Shown here piece by piece: positions 11,101-23,585 of a DNA stretch of 29,747 bases (position 1 is the stretch's first letter; each line of letters opens with the position of its first letter). The translations under genes were made by a program, and so were the position numbers. This DNA is from Pelomyxa schiedti (taxonomy: Eukaryota > Evosea > Pelobiontida > Pelomyxidae). The DNA lies in the NCBI GenBank assembly GCA_020536535.1, contig JAHLWZ010001008.1, positions 1 to 29,747 on the forward strand, read 5' to 3'. The notes below the pieces were generated by a model. It was given only the letters and a program-made list of their open reading frames with translations. It was not told the origin of the DNA and ran no database searches.

Positions 11101-14100
11101 TAGGTACGGGTGAATGTACACATACCACATCAGAGTTGCCATAACACTGGAGGAGGGAACATGCCAACAAAGGGTATAGCCACAGTCATATGAAACAAAG
11201 AGGTATTTTGGGGTTACCCAAACACAACAATTGGCACTTCCACTGTCCATACCAGTACTGGCTGAGGCATTGAGGGTCTGAAGTTCAGTACAAGATGATG
11301 TTTTCCATATCTGGTATTTTGTTAATTTACTTTTTGTCACACAGCGACATAAGATACCTTCACGAGACCACTCCTTTTGTAAGTTGATGCAATAAACTCA
11401 GAATCAGGAGAAAATTGGCAACTCAACACCTAAAAAAGATTCAGTGAGTGATATGGCTTGGTTTGAAACCTCATTGGGTCCAGTCATCTCTCCCAAGTGT
11501 TTGCTCTCGAAGATTCTCTTGTTTACCCAGATTGCATGTGGGCTCTGAATCTCCTGTAGTAATTTCATAGCTGCAGTTGAGACCATAGATGATTCATCAG
11601 GTAATGCTGCTGCTTGCTGAATAGTGCATAACGGGTGAAGAGAAAGGGCTGTATAAGAGTGCATGACAAATTTTCTGAACAAAAATGAGTACGGAAGAAA
11701 GTAGAACTGGGGCACAATATACTTGAAAGACTGTAATTTTTTTGAGACATGATCCAGTGGTATCATATTGAAGTCTTCAACTAGCATTGGGGCCATATGA
11801 AGGCTGCATTTGCATTGAATGAACTGAAGGTCACAAAGTACATTTTCCACAGATTCCCAATCACCTTTAACACATTAGAATATTTCAATTAATTAGCCAT
11901 CCACCTGCTTGCACGAGATGATAAGGTAATTCAGAGATGGCATGTGGGTGTGCTGTTCTCCATATCAAGTTCCCATTGGAGTCTTTAATGTGAGATTGCT
12001 CAAGGAAGTGGTCTGCCAGTTTCTTGTGAATTTCTACTCGTTCAGGTTCCTGTGACAGAAATCGAGCATGAACTGCGCATTATTTGTACAAAAAAGTTAT
12101 TGAGGAGACAAGACCATGTACCTGCTTTAGCCAACTGTTGATGGAAGAAATCGACTCGTCCTTCATTGTTACTACCGACGTTCCTTAATAGCATCTTCAA
12201 CGAAAGGAAGACTGCTGTCCATAATGCAGGAGGAACTGCCAGACACTCCACAATGTCGCTCACAAACAAACCATGCCTGGCACATCTGAGTAGAGAAAGG
12301 GTAGTGCGAACGACATCAGCCCCAATTTCTGTTTGGAGTCTTTTCAGAACAGTTCCCAGAAGATCTGTGTTGAGACTTGTAAGAGGGGACGCGAACCTTA
12401 CCCCACTCACCGGGAATACTATCAGGAAATGACAGAATTTTATCAGAGAGCCTCTCAAATGATCCGAATAGGCGAAGTTCCTCACAGGCCACTGATAAGT
12501 ATAAAGGATTCCCACTTGCACTTTTGGAGAGAAGTTGTTGCATCTGAAGGGAATCCAACTTTTTGTTATAAGGAGACAACAGTTGCTCAACGATCTCCTG
12601 CCTAGTAGGTGTAACAACTAAAATCCATCAAAATTCTTCACACCTATGTGTCATATCAAGCTCAGGTACTTGTAATTCAGGAGTTTTGCGTGATCTCAGT
12701 ACATCAAGGCAATCGCCTGCCAGACAAGAAACAACTATTTTCACGTTGCGTGGCAGAGTGGCAGGCAACCACGCAAGCCTGTGGCTATTATTGAAATCTT
12801 CCAGCTGGTTCAACGCATCTATGACAATAAGTAACTTATCTCGCTCGGTGGCAATCTGGCTGTATGTTAAACATTCGAGTCCATTGGTAAAGCTATACTT
12901 TCTGAAGAAGCTGCTGCCAAGTGGCTTCCAACTCGGAAAAATCTGTGAATGTTCCCACTTCAAAGGCGTAATAGTGTGCTATTTCATTGCATAATCGCGT
13001 GAGCATTTTGGTTATATCAGTACTTGTTGGGCTTCCCCCAATAAAGTGAGGAAGAACAAATGTGTCTCTTCAAAACGTAAGATGAAATCAGAAGAATAAT
13101 GTGTAAAATGAAACCTGTAGCTTGCTGAGTAGCGCCTCACAAAATGAGCTAACAAGGAACTCTTTCCTGATCCAGGAGTTCCTATTACAGCAAGAGCTCT
13201 GGAATTGGAGTCATCCCGAGCATAAGTATCCAGAGCTTCAAGAAGTGATTCTCTGCCTACAAATCGTCCACCACGCAACTCGATGAACTCCTCATGGTAG
13301 GATCTGGGAAAAGTGGGTGAGGCTTTTTTTTGCTTGACCAAGCCACCTTTCTACTGCTAATGGGCTCCTAGGAGCTACTGCAGAGGGGTATATTCTTTCT
13401 ATTGCAGCCCAAACATCAGTCTCAAATTTTTCAGCGAGAGTTTTTAAATTCATTGCAGTTCCTTCTCCTATCAAGAGATAAGAGGAAATAGTGACAGGAA
13501 TATATCCGTACCATTATACTGTGGTGTGTACTCAAATATGGAAGAGAAATTTTCTCTAATTGTAGATTTAAGCTTAGTCATCTGTTGTACTTTGACTGGT
13601 AGCTCGTCTTTCCACTGTGCTTTTACCTGGAACTTGTTACAGAGGATGAAATAAACTGCTATGGGTACCGTTGATGGCAATGAATCCAAGAAGGATGGAT
13701 TTCGGAAATAAAAAAGGGAGGCATGGCTGGAGTTGTTCTTTTGATCTATAGCACCACATTGTACCTATCTGATCTTAGACCAACACTCTTAGGGGTATTG
13801 CTCACTTCCATAGCTGTGACACTGAGTCCATTTTGCCACCGGAATTTGATTTTAACTTCATCAGGCACTTCATTTGGTTCAGGTATCCACCCGTATCTAC
13901 TCCGTTTTTGGTGATTTGTTTTGAAGTGGGTTTTTCTACCTTTCACCAAGGAAACAACAGAAGACATTCGATGAAGAAGCAGTGTCCAGGCAGAGCTTAA
14001 CAACTTGGTTTTGTTTTGAGTCTTCTTCCGTGATTCCCCATCTAGGGCATGTAAGTGGCGAAAAAAAAAGCACTTCTTGGTTTGCCTGAGATCCGCTTCA

Positions 14101-17058
14101 ACTAAGTGTATCTTTCTTGCCAGGCACCGCTCCCTGAGTTTGGGAATTACCTGAGATGGTTTGTTTCGTAGTTAACCAGCTTGATGGAAAAAAAGACTGG
14201 ACACATTTTTAATTAAAATATCGCGCTCAGAATTCATGTCCACAAAAGTGGAAGAAAGAAACAAGTTAATAGTGCGCCAGACATCTGTATCATCTAATAA
14301 TGTATTTAGGATTTTGTAGTTTAACCAAAGAATATCTGCCTTCATATCCTTGGTGAGATGACTTTTGTTCTGCCCCAGTGAAGAAATATTTGACAGGAGA
14401 AATCGTTGGGGGAGCTCCAGCAAATGTCATGAACTTCACTCCCAACCTGAGTTTCTGTTAGTAGTCAGAATGATAGAAAGTAACAAGCAACCCTTCAGTG
14501 GTGGAAGATATTGAAATTGGGTCATCTGACGCCCCTTTTGATATCAAGAATAAAGCTAGTGTGGAAGCTTCAGCTGCACGTGCCATCTGAACTGCAGTAC
14601 ACGGCCCAACTCGTGAAACAAAAGCATGTACATCTGCTCCACGCTCAACAAGGAGTCGGGCAACGTCTTCTAATCTAGGGGCTATCATTTTTTTTCTCTC
14701 ATCAGCCACAACATACCCTTTTGAGGCTGCAAGGTGCAGTGGGGTCAGTCTTTGCTTTGTTGTCAGGTCTACGGCCGCCCCTAGATCTAGTAGAATTGTA
14801 ACAGCTTCAACCGAGCCATTGGTAACTGGTCAAGAGGTTTAAAAGTGAGGGTTTCGGTGAAAGCTTTGCCTGCAAGGTGAAGAGGTGTATTTCCCGAGAT
14901 GTTCCGCGTGTCAATGAGGCCCTCCTGCTGAGCTCTAGTTGCAAGAAGCTTGACACATTGTAGACTATCTACTTGCCTTCAGAATCGCAAGAGAACGAGG
15001 CAAAGAGAGAACCTCCACCGATGGCTACATGCAGAGGTGTTTGCCCAGCAGAATTGGCAAGTAAATTGGCTCCGCTTTCAAGCAATAACCTAACCTTTGT
15101 ACAGTTCATTAAATTGTTGTGGAAAGCCGTAGTATACCATATCAAAATCGCTGTTTGAAGCGGCAATGTGAAGAGGAGTATTGAGTACTGCATTCTACAT
15201 TATGGTTTCTAATTTTCGCAATGAGTGTAAATACTCACTTTCTTATTCACATCCGCTCCGGCCTGAATGAGAATTTGAGCTTGTTTGCAATTCTTCCTGA
15301 AAGTGGCACTATGCAATGGACTATTTGATACGTTGGACCATAAAGGGTACCTTCCTTCAATTTACCTATCTCCTCCTGAAGAGGTACTGTTTACAACCTT
15401 ATTTCCTGGTACTGCCTTCAATAGTAGTTCTAGAACCCCAACATTTTCACTACTGATTGCTAAAGGTTTTCTTTGGTGAATGAAGTCGACAAGAGAGGAA
15501 TGAAAACCTGATGAAATGGCAGTAGGGTGAGTGTCCACAAACTTCATCATAAACTCTGAACCTGGGGGAAGATGTTAGTTGAGTGTTCCACTTTACAGCT
15601 TCTGCCATACCCGTAGATACAAAATATTCCAGAGTTGAAATGTTTCCTGCCGAGCAGGCACATTCTAAAGCTGTTGCAAGATGACCAAAGTCAACTTTTT
15701 TGGATACATTAGCCTAAAAATAGGGTAAGAAAAATGGCCAGGGGAAATTACAGTACTGTGAATAGTGCCACTGTTGCTGCATTTCCAAACATTGATGCAT
15801 AACATATTGCCTAAGAGTTTGAATTTAGTATTCATTGAATACAAGGGAAATGAATACATTCATTCCATTGTCTGAGGATATTGGGTCAGCTCCTGCTTCT
15901 AACAAAAGGCGTGCTACCTCGGCATGACCAAAGTAACATGCATGTGACAGTGGACTGGAGGAATTATAAGGTCAAAAGGAAATTTGGGAATCATCATCAC
16001 GTTGTTGGGCCAGTTTCGTTGTCATTTACAGGAGAGGGATTTGCTTTGCAACGCAGAAGAGCCGAAGCTACAGCTGCATGACCTTTAATCGCACATACAT
16101 GCAAGGGGGTCTGCTTCTTTCGGTGCGTATTTATGATGTTTACATCTGCTCCAAAAGATAGTATTTTCTCGACCACGTTTATACTTCCTCTCAAGGCTGC
16201 TATGTGAAGAGGGGCCTATATTATGTAAGTCTGACATTGGAGAGGGCAGAATTACCTGACAGTGGTCATTTAACAGAGAGCAGTTGGCAGAAGCACTATT
16301 CACTAACCATGAGAAGATTTCAGCGTTATCATTCCAAGATGCAACATGAAGTGGTGTCCATCCCGGCCAAGGGAAGGGCTGTCTTGACTTGACAGGTCCT
16401 TCACTTGCCACAGAACCTGGAACTTTAACAGTATTTATGTCCAGCTGGGCAGTTGTAAGCAGCCTCTGAACATCACGCAACTTACCTGGAGAAAAAAAAC
16501 ATGAGGGAACATTTGTAACCCTCGTGTTGACCTTGATTTACTGCTGCGATTAATCTCGCATCAGGAGATGTACTGGAGCCAACCTTGCCCTTTTGAGGAA
16601 CAGGTGGTGCAACTTTTTTTGGTTCCACTGTAGGCTCAACTTTGTTCAGAGGAGGGGTTGGAGCAACAGGGGGTGGTGCTTTAACTGCGGGAGCTGCAGC
16701 AGTAGTTATTGAAGGAGGTTCTGAGTTTGTGAGTTCAGTGTTTTGCACCGCAGCTTTGACAGGCTTGATATGAACTGGGCGTGGTATACAAGAGACACTT
16801 TGATGTTGTGGTGATTTGCGAGGAACTTTTTTACCAGACACTTTTGGTTTTGCTTATTTATGTGTTAAATGCATGGCAAAAAGAGAGACGATTTCCTACC
16901 AGACACCTGAGACTTGGCTTTTTTTTTGTTTTTTTTCGACTGTAAGCAACACAAAAAAGAGAAAGAGATGGGGGAAAAAAAAAAACACAGCGAGTACAAG
17001 TGCGTGCCGCGGGTCTCACTCTCTTTTGTTGTGCACCAGCACCCTGCCCTTTATCCAT
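8161..17058 (-). CDS. Ankyrin-DUF4062-NACHT-WD40 STAND-family NTPase
   Basis: Very large multi-exon protein. In N-to-C order: (1) a basic, then Pro/Ala-rich N-terminus (16.5-17.0 kb), including SGKKVPRKSPQHQSVS; (2) about ten ankyrin repeats (14.5-16.5 kb), e.g. GWTPLHVASWNDNAEIFSWL, TPLHVCAIKGHAAVASALL and TPLHVAIGGGS; (3) a DUF4062 domain with INLFLSSTFVDMNSERDILI and DLR-WGITEEDSKQNQVVKL (about 14.0-14.3 kb); (4) a NACHT ATPase with Walker A GTPGSGKSS (13159-13182) and Walker B LLIVIDALNQLED, followed by GNPLYLSVACEELRLFG; (5) many WD40 repeats (8.9-11.8 kb), e.g. HTVRVWDVASFSHLRTLLGH; (6) a unique C-terminal tail ending ELQQKFHSRK. An intron ending just before LPQRFLLSNISS joins ankyrin and DUF4062 in frame, so this is one gene. 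DUF4062-NACHT-WD40 is the layout of metazoan NWD1/TEP1. The start is uncertain; ATG 17058 (MDKGQGAGAQQKR) is a guess. Confidence 0.85.
14042..14085 (-). other. GC-AG intron inside the DUF4062 DLRWGIT motif
   Basis: The minus strand reads GAT CTC AG, then GCAAAC, and ends CCCTAG before A TGG GGA ATC. Removing 44 nt yields DLRWGITEED, the family signature. A GT donor 16 nt downstream would insert extra residues (DLRQTKKWGIT), so the GC donor fits better. Transcript data would settle it. Confidence 0.6.
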
Positions 17059-17275
17059 CAACGCAACCAGAAAGGGGTTCTGGAAGTTGGCAGGCACACT
17101 AGACGAACAACCCAACAGTACTCCCAACAAATCCATGTCCCCGCCTTGGCTCTCTCTGTTGCTTACAACTCTTGTCGGTTAATTCTTGAAAGGTCTCTTC
17201 TGATCGGGTATTTCCGAGAGACGTCTCTTCACCTAAGGAAAGGCGAAATCATTCGTTGTTTTTTGCTTCGATCGC
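17059..17275. promoter_or_regulatory. Divergent intergenic region, STAND gene/phosphoesterase
   Basis: About 220 bp separate the proposed starts of two divergent genes. If the true STAND start lies farther right or left, this interval changes. No TATA box or recognisable regulatory site stands out. Shared promoter function is inferred from the arrangement. Confidence 0.4.
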
Positions 17276-18363
17276 ATGGCAGCGACCACCTCGCCGACAA
17301 AAAGAGGCACGGGCAGTGGGACTGATAGACCTGAGATGATGAGGGTGATGTGTGGAGATGAGAGCAAGTGGGGGGACGAGGGCACGAGGGCGGCGTGCAT
17401 TGGGATACAGGTGCTGTCTGACTTGCATTTGGAGTTCGAAGGGCACGACAGATTCACGTTCGCGCCCGCGGCGCCCTACTTAGTCCTTGCTGGTTTTTTA
17501 GTTTCTTATTCTTTCTGTGATTTTCGGTTTAGATGACGGTGTTGCGAACATTCTTCTCGTTTTCTTTTGTTTTTGTTTTTATTTGTTATTTGTTGTTACG
17601 GTTGCTGGATATTAGGTGATATTGGGGACCCATTCGAGGATTCGTACGTGAATTTCTTGCATGCACAGTCGCGCCAATTCACTCACGTTTTTGTTGTGGC
17701 TGGGAACCATGAATTCTATGGCCACAAGCACACCGAGTGTGAAAATGTGATACAAGCTCTATGCGATAGTGCCCCTGAAAGAAATTGCACTTTCCTCAAA
17801 AAGGGTGTGTTCACCCTACTCGGAGGTGGTTGCTTGAGAGTTTTTGGTGCAACCTTGTGGTATGACCCTGATGCTGTGAGAACTCTCAATGATTACACTG
17901 AGATACACCGCGATGATGGAACCCCAATCAGAGGGGCAGATACCACAAGATGGTGCAAATCCGATCGTCATTGGATCAAATCCCAGCTCAAGGAAGCCCG
18001 CAAGTATGTACCACATGTTTTTTTTTTCACATCGTCAGGCTAAAATTCTGAAATAGTAATGGTCAGCTGTGCCTTGTAATCACACATCATGCACCAAGGC
18101 CCAGCCGGTGGCGTGGTGATGGTGTTGAACTACGGCCGGTGATTCAGAAGCAGTATCATCTCCCGGTATGGATACACGGGCACACACACCGCACTCTATA
18201 TTATACTGTGGACACTACTCTGGTTGTGAGCAACCAGTTGGGATACTACTACAGCAGCAACAAGAAAGATGCAGCTTTCCGGCAAGAACTGGTTGTTTAC
18301 ATAAACCCCATAACCGGAGAGACCTGGATGGTAGGTGGGCAACCACTGATTAATAAAGTGTAG
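17276..18363 (+). CDS. Calcineurin-like metallophosphoesterase
   Basis: Three exons (17276-17492, 17616-18003, 18057-18363) joined by introns of 123 and 53 nt give an uninterrupted frame of 303 codons. All five metallophosphoesterase metal-binding blocks are present in order: SDLHLE, LAGDIGDP (formed across intron 1), AGNHEFYG, ITHHAP and HGHTHRT. The fold is therefore expected to bind two metals and hydrolyse phosphomono- or phosphodiesters; the substrate cannot be told. The stretch between GNHE and THHAP includes LRVFGATLWYDPDA and DRHWIKSQLKEA, as in compact, bacterial-like members of the superfamily. The N-terminal 46 or so residues are charged and look disordered. No signal peptide or membrane segment is seen. 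It ends VGGQPLINKV, TAG at 18361-18363. Confidence 0.9.
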
Positions 18364-18507
18364 CCAACTGGCAGCACAATCGGTACACTTTATTGACTCA
18401 TAAAAAAAAAAAAGCACCCATTTTGTACTATCTTCGTCGTAGCCTTTTCAACAATTTCTCAGAGATCATTTCCTCTCATTTTTGGTATTTTTTCCGATAG
18501 CGATTAC
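18364..18507. other. Intergenic spacer between phosphoesterase and Sac-domain gene
   Basis: This 144 bp holds the phosphoesterase 3' end and the promoter/5' UTR of the next gene on the same strand. An A-tract of about 13 lies at 18401-18413. AATAAA at 18351-18356, just inside the phosphoesterase coding end, could serve as a poly(A) signal. Confidence 0.45.
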
Positions 18508-21500
18508 ATGAAGCTGCACTCGTTCGAGCACTGTATCGTTGTCGAAGACCCCAAGAAAGGTGGTGCATTGTGTGTGCGACGAACATCGTCGTCACTTGCC
18601 TTGCAACACATTGCATGCTCTCCAGGAAGCGATTTCAGGTGTTTTTTTTTTTTTTTTTTTTTTTGGTGCAGTAACAGAGTCTCGTTTGTGTGGCAGTAAA
18701 ATAACTTTCATACAACGAAAAGCAAGTTCGAGGGCCGAATGGCTGTTGGACCTCCCAGGGATGTATGTTTTATACTTGGTTTTCTCAAATTGCTCTCTGG
18801 TTGCTTGTCTTTATTTTATTCCTTTTACCTTATTTTTTTTTCCAAGGCAAGTACATGCTTGTTGTCACTGAGGACGAGTGTGTAGGTTGTGTTTACCCAA
18901 ATGCCGACATTCATAGAATTGTGCAAACATCTTTTTATCCTCTTGGCAATGTTTCTGCATTATCAGATGAAGACGTAAAGTGTCCCACCTTTTGGTTTTA
19001 ACGATTGAGACCCAATCAAAATCATAACTTCTGGATGAACAGCGCAAAGCTGAGAGTGGTTTCATTTCACAGCTCGTATCATTCATGGAGCACTGCAATT
19101 TTTACTTCAGTTTTACCCATGATATTACCCGTTGTGCTCAAAGTATTTCAAATCTCACAGAGGCCATAAGGTGCATGCCACAGTGGATGCAGGTGCTACT
19201 TTTTATCTGGATATTAATATGTAACCTCTCTATTAGGCTGATAGAAGGTTTTTCTGGAACTTTCGTCTTTGTAAAGATATGAGAGATGTCGAATTGCATG
19301 ACTGGATTGTGCCTGTGATGGATGGATGTATCAAAATGGATTTTCATACTAACACTATACACTTACACACCAACCAAACCAGTGGAGTTTGCCTTAACGC
19401 CCCCAATATATTTCAATCCAACCTTTCCAGATAAGGGAAGAAGACTTCAAGTGCATTTTGATTTCCAGGAGAGAATGCTCCCGAACAGGTACTACTGCCA
19501 ACATACTTTCCAGTCATATGTAGATTTATTCCTTTCAAGGTACTCGTTTCAATGCGCGAGGTGCTGATCCTTTTGGTCATGTTGCAAATTTCGTCGTACG
19601 CATCTTTTTGAGTTTTCTCTTATTGTAACCCAAAAATAGGAGACGGAACAGCTAATAGTAAATTCCTATTACTACCTCTTTATCCTACCCTTTTTTTCCT
19701 AGGTGTATGGTACCATTATAAGCTCATTTGTAATGACTAGGGGTTCGGTACCCTTGCTCTGGGAACAAAAAAAGGGATTCAAACCAAAGCCTGTGCTAGT
19801 TGGTTCCAAATTTATGGTACTTGAATCTGATTCATGAAGAAACCACCTTTCCAACAAAATTAAGAGCGAAGCTTTCCTACGGCATATGACTCGACAAGTT
19901 GAATTGTACAAATCAGTGTACATTGTAAGCTTATTGGATCACAACGGTAATGAACAAGAGCTGTCTGAGGCTTATGAACGTTACTTTAACTTCTTTGCGA
20001 TTCCCGATACAAAGTCAGCCTTTCTTCCTCCTGTAGTTTTCTGACAATAATGAAACAGGTTTTTTTCTTTTGATTTCCACACTGAGTGCAAAGGAAATTC
20101 CTTGGAAAATATTCAAGTACTACTATCTTTAACCATGAAAGATCTTGAAGCAAATCAGTGTGCCCTAGAAATCACCTTGGTTGATCTGACCCACTTATAG
20201 GTACTTCCTTGTCTCTGGCAGTAGGCTCGTTTTATCCCAATCTGGTGTTTTTCGAGTGAACTGTGTTGATTGCTTAGATAGAACGAATGTTGTCCAGGTA
20301 TTGTAGTGCCACATTATTGAACTTTGTATTCATTTTTTTTCCCCCTTTTGTTTTATGCCAGAGTGTTTTTGCAAAACACATGATTCAGAAACAATTATCA
20401 CATCTTGGCTTTATCTCTGGCTCAGATAGTCTGAGTGCACTCCCGTTCTTCGATACTCAATTTACTGCGGCATGGGTTAACAATGCCAACTACCTCAGCA
20501 GTCAGTACACTGGCACAAGTGCTTTAAAAACCGATTACACCAAGTAAGAATAAGTAAATAAATCAATTTCGATTAATTCATTTAATGGCAGAGCCGGCAA
20601 AATTGGGATGCGCGCCAAAGTTTCTGATGGTGTTACCTGCTTAAAGCGAATCGTGCAGCAGTATCAGGATGATGATAAGCAGGAAGCCATAGACCTATTC
20701 CTTGGCAATTACACAGTTGGTCAAGTGTGTCTTCGTATTAACTTGTTTCCCTCAGTAATTCTTTTTGATGATATCAGGGTTCCATGCCTGCTGTTTTTGA
20801 AGCGGAAAAGATTGATCAATTTGGGAGAGCAACGGGTGTTGGAGTGAATATCACCTCAAGCACATTCTATGAATATGACAACGACCTAAAACATCTGACA
20901 GAGTTTCCCCTTTCTGAAGTAAATGACCTCTTTCAGTCAGAAAACAGCCTCTCAAATTATTTTCCAGCTGATTGACATTGAGAAAGAACCCAAGAATTAT
21001 AAGTAAACCTCGTGCTCGTTCTGAATATAAATATAATACAACTCTACCCTTATAGTCGAGTTCGGGTCTTCATGGAACGTGCTGCTGCTGCTACTACTTA
21101 CTCTTTTTCCTCTCCGATTTTCCGGGAGTACTTTTTGGATATGATTAGATGCTATAGGTTTGGTCTCCCACGAGATAGGTGAGTTTTATTACATGCCTCT
21201 GTTAGTGATACCTTCAAGAATTCAGATAAAATCCAACTTAAGTATGTTCATTGGCTCTTGGAATCTTGGTATGAGCCTTTATTCCTTACTGTTTGATATT
21301 TCTGCACTCATCTGAGATAAAACACAAAAGCTGGGCAAACACCAAAAGAGCAGCATTTGGCTGACTGGATTCCAAAAACATGTGACCTATATGCAATTGC
21401 TGTTCAGGTATTCTGAAGTAGTTGCACACACGTTAATATGACTAGGCTTGTGCTTACACTCCACCATCCACTTTTGCCATGCATGATGCAAGCCACTGGA

Positions 21501-23585
21501 CACTTCTCCTTCAGAAACACTTTGGGCGAGGTACCATGCAATGAAATTTCCATCTCACTTTAGAGCTTTTCTTAGAGTTCGAATCTATTGCCACAGTGAC
21601 AGTGAGACAAACCACCCTAACCATATTGGCTAAGAAAGCCATTCTCCCTTCAATACACGCCATCGAAGTATAAGTAATGTCGATATTTGAAACTCTAATT
21701 TCTGATCGTAGACCTGCTCTGTGAAACTTCAACCTAGAGGAAAGCATACCACGGATGAGGCTGATCAACCCAATCGACCCGCAGATAAACAAAAAAATGT
21801 GTTTGGAGGAGGTATGGGTACTACTTAATTACCTCATGGACTTACTTGTGGCCATAGCTGTTTATTTTGATGTGGAAGAGACCCGTATCTGCTTAATGAA
21901 CTATCAACATGAGGAACATTCTTTGCCAAAGGTAAAGTTCACACAAGAAATAAGTTGACTAGAATACAGGGGGATAATTATTTATATCTTCGCAAAGATG
22001 TAAACTTGGATGTTGATTTCCAACATTTATTCTGGATTGGGTCCCTTGACAGCTCCGTCGTTAACAGTTCTACTCTTCTCCATCTTGTCTTCTGTTACAC
22101 CCTATATTTACAGACGTAAACTCAGCCTCTTCCTGTTGGGCTGATTTGTATCCTGCTCCCAGCAACTCAGGCTCTCTAATTTATCGACCTTTGCACAGTT
22201 CCTTAGCGTTGTCTTCCATTGGCATTCACCCAAGTGATTTGTAATTTTCTGAAAACTTGAGATAACAAATTTACCCATTTCGTGCAGGCCAAATTCACCT
22301 TTATCACTTCAGTTTATGCTCCCGATAGTCCGGCAGCCTAGCATTCCAGAAAACTTTGGAACCCTCTCTATAGGGCTAAGAAATCTCTCTGCAAAGTAAC
22401 CCTTCTATTTTTCTCACCTTTGGCTTAATTCTATGCAGCCTCAAAGTGTCTGAAGGAGCTAAAAAACCTTACTTTATCATACATGCACCATTTCTAAAAG
22501 GACCTTTGAAGACCAGCGCACAATCAAAGGTATGGTACTCAAAGATTTCAATCTAAAGTGCCTAGACCCTCACTCCTGTCTGGTCTGAGCAATTTGAACT
22601 TCTTATTTTTGTATGTGATAGAGAGTTTCTAGCCACTCAGCATTTAGTTGTAGAACTATGGGCCAAGGGTCTGCATTCTTCGTCAGATCATATCTTTGGT
22701 TCCTATCCCCTCAGAGCATGCTCCTTGCAAGTAACTTTCACACTAGGCTGTGGTATATTACCACTTGTAACTGTCATCAAATCACGGGGAGACTACGTAC
22801 CATTTGAAGTAGAGCTTCTTCAATGTGGGAAGGCAGTTGCTTTGGCAAGGGGTGAACTCAGTGCGCAGAATACAACTTCTGGACAACCGAATCCAAGAAC
22901 ACCTCCCGGCCAGACATCAACAAATGAGTTGCTGCTGGATCTTGATGATGATGTTCGAACAAAGCCTATCCTCATACCCACATCTACTCCCTCTCAAGCT
23001 GTGCAAAGCACATCACCAACACCATCACCATCAGCGTCACCGAATTTACTTATGCCACAGTCTCACATGGACTCCACTTCAGCACGTCTGCGTCCCCGGA
23101 CACCCTCACCACCTCCAAGTGGGTTCTCTCTTCCTTGGCGAAAACCAGCCATATTTCACTCCATAACTGGCAAATTTAGCCAACCCACTGCACACCCAAC
23201 ACCCACACTGGCAGCAAATGTAACTCCGGTCTCAACCACGATCGACAAGGTGCCCAATTCCACTGACAACATTCCACAAATTCTCATTGACAACCTCCCA
23301 CCACCGCCGCAGTCACTCGCAATTTCACCCAGAATGCAAGACCCCACTCCCTCCCCAGCTTCCAGTCCCACTTCGACACCCACACCATCCGTTATCACAA
23401 TCACCACCACCGCGGCAAGCGAAACACAAGTACTTGTACCACCAAAGCCAACAGCGATAAGAACAGCTCCCACTAAGGCCCTTCCTCGTGTTCCCTCTCC
23501 TCCATCCAGGCCGCCCCCTCCTCCTCCTCCCTCTGCTACCTCACACACAGGATCATCGTCTACTTCACCCCCAAGTCTCCTGTGA
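18508..23585 (+). CDS. Synaptojanin-like protein: Sac phosphatase, degenerate 5-phosphatase domain, C2-like region, Pro-rich tail
   Basis: The Sac phosphoinositide phosphatase domain reads clearly from joined exons: [84 protein letters not shown] and [16 protein letters not shown]. The catalytic CX5R motif is intact as [14 protein letters not shown] (20256-20297), followed by [12 protein letters not shown] and [11 protein letters not shown]. An inositol-5-phosphatase fold follows: [10 protein letters not shown] (about 21241-21272), [30 protein letters not shown] and [13 protein letters not shown]. Its catalytic motifs are substituted (see findings). A C2-like segment ([19 protein letters not shown]) precedes a tail of about 250 residues rich in Pro/Ser/Thr, with a clathrin-box LLDLD and PPPPPPP. 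Splicing of the first 350 bp after exon 1 (18508-18639) is unresolved: I could not find a consistent phase into KYMLVV. The stop at 23583-23585 may be bypassed by a terminal intron. Confidence 0.85.
18642..18664 (+). repeat. Homopolymeric T tract (about 23 T) in a Sac-gene intron
   Basis: A run of about 23 T precedes GGTGCAG and serves as a polypyrimidine tract just after exon 1. Its length is likely polymorphic or error-prone, which may bear on the unresolved splicing nearby. Confidence 0.7.
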
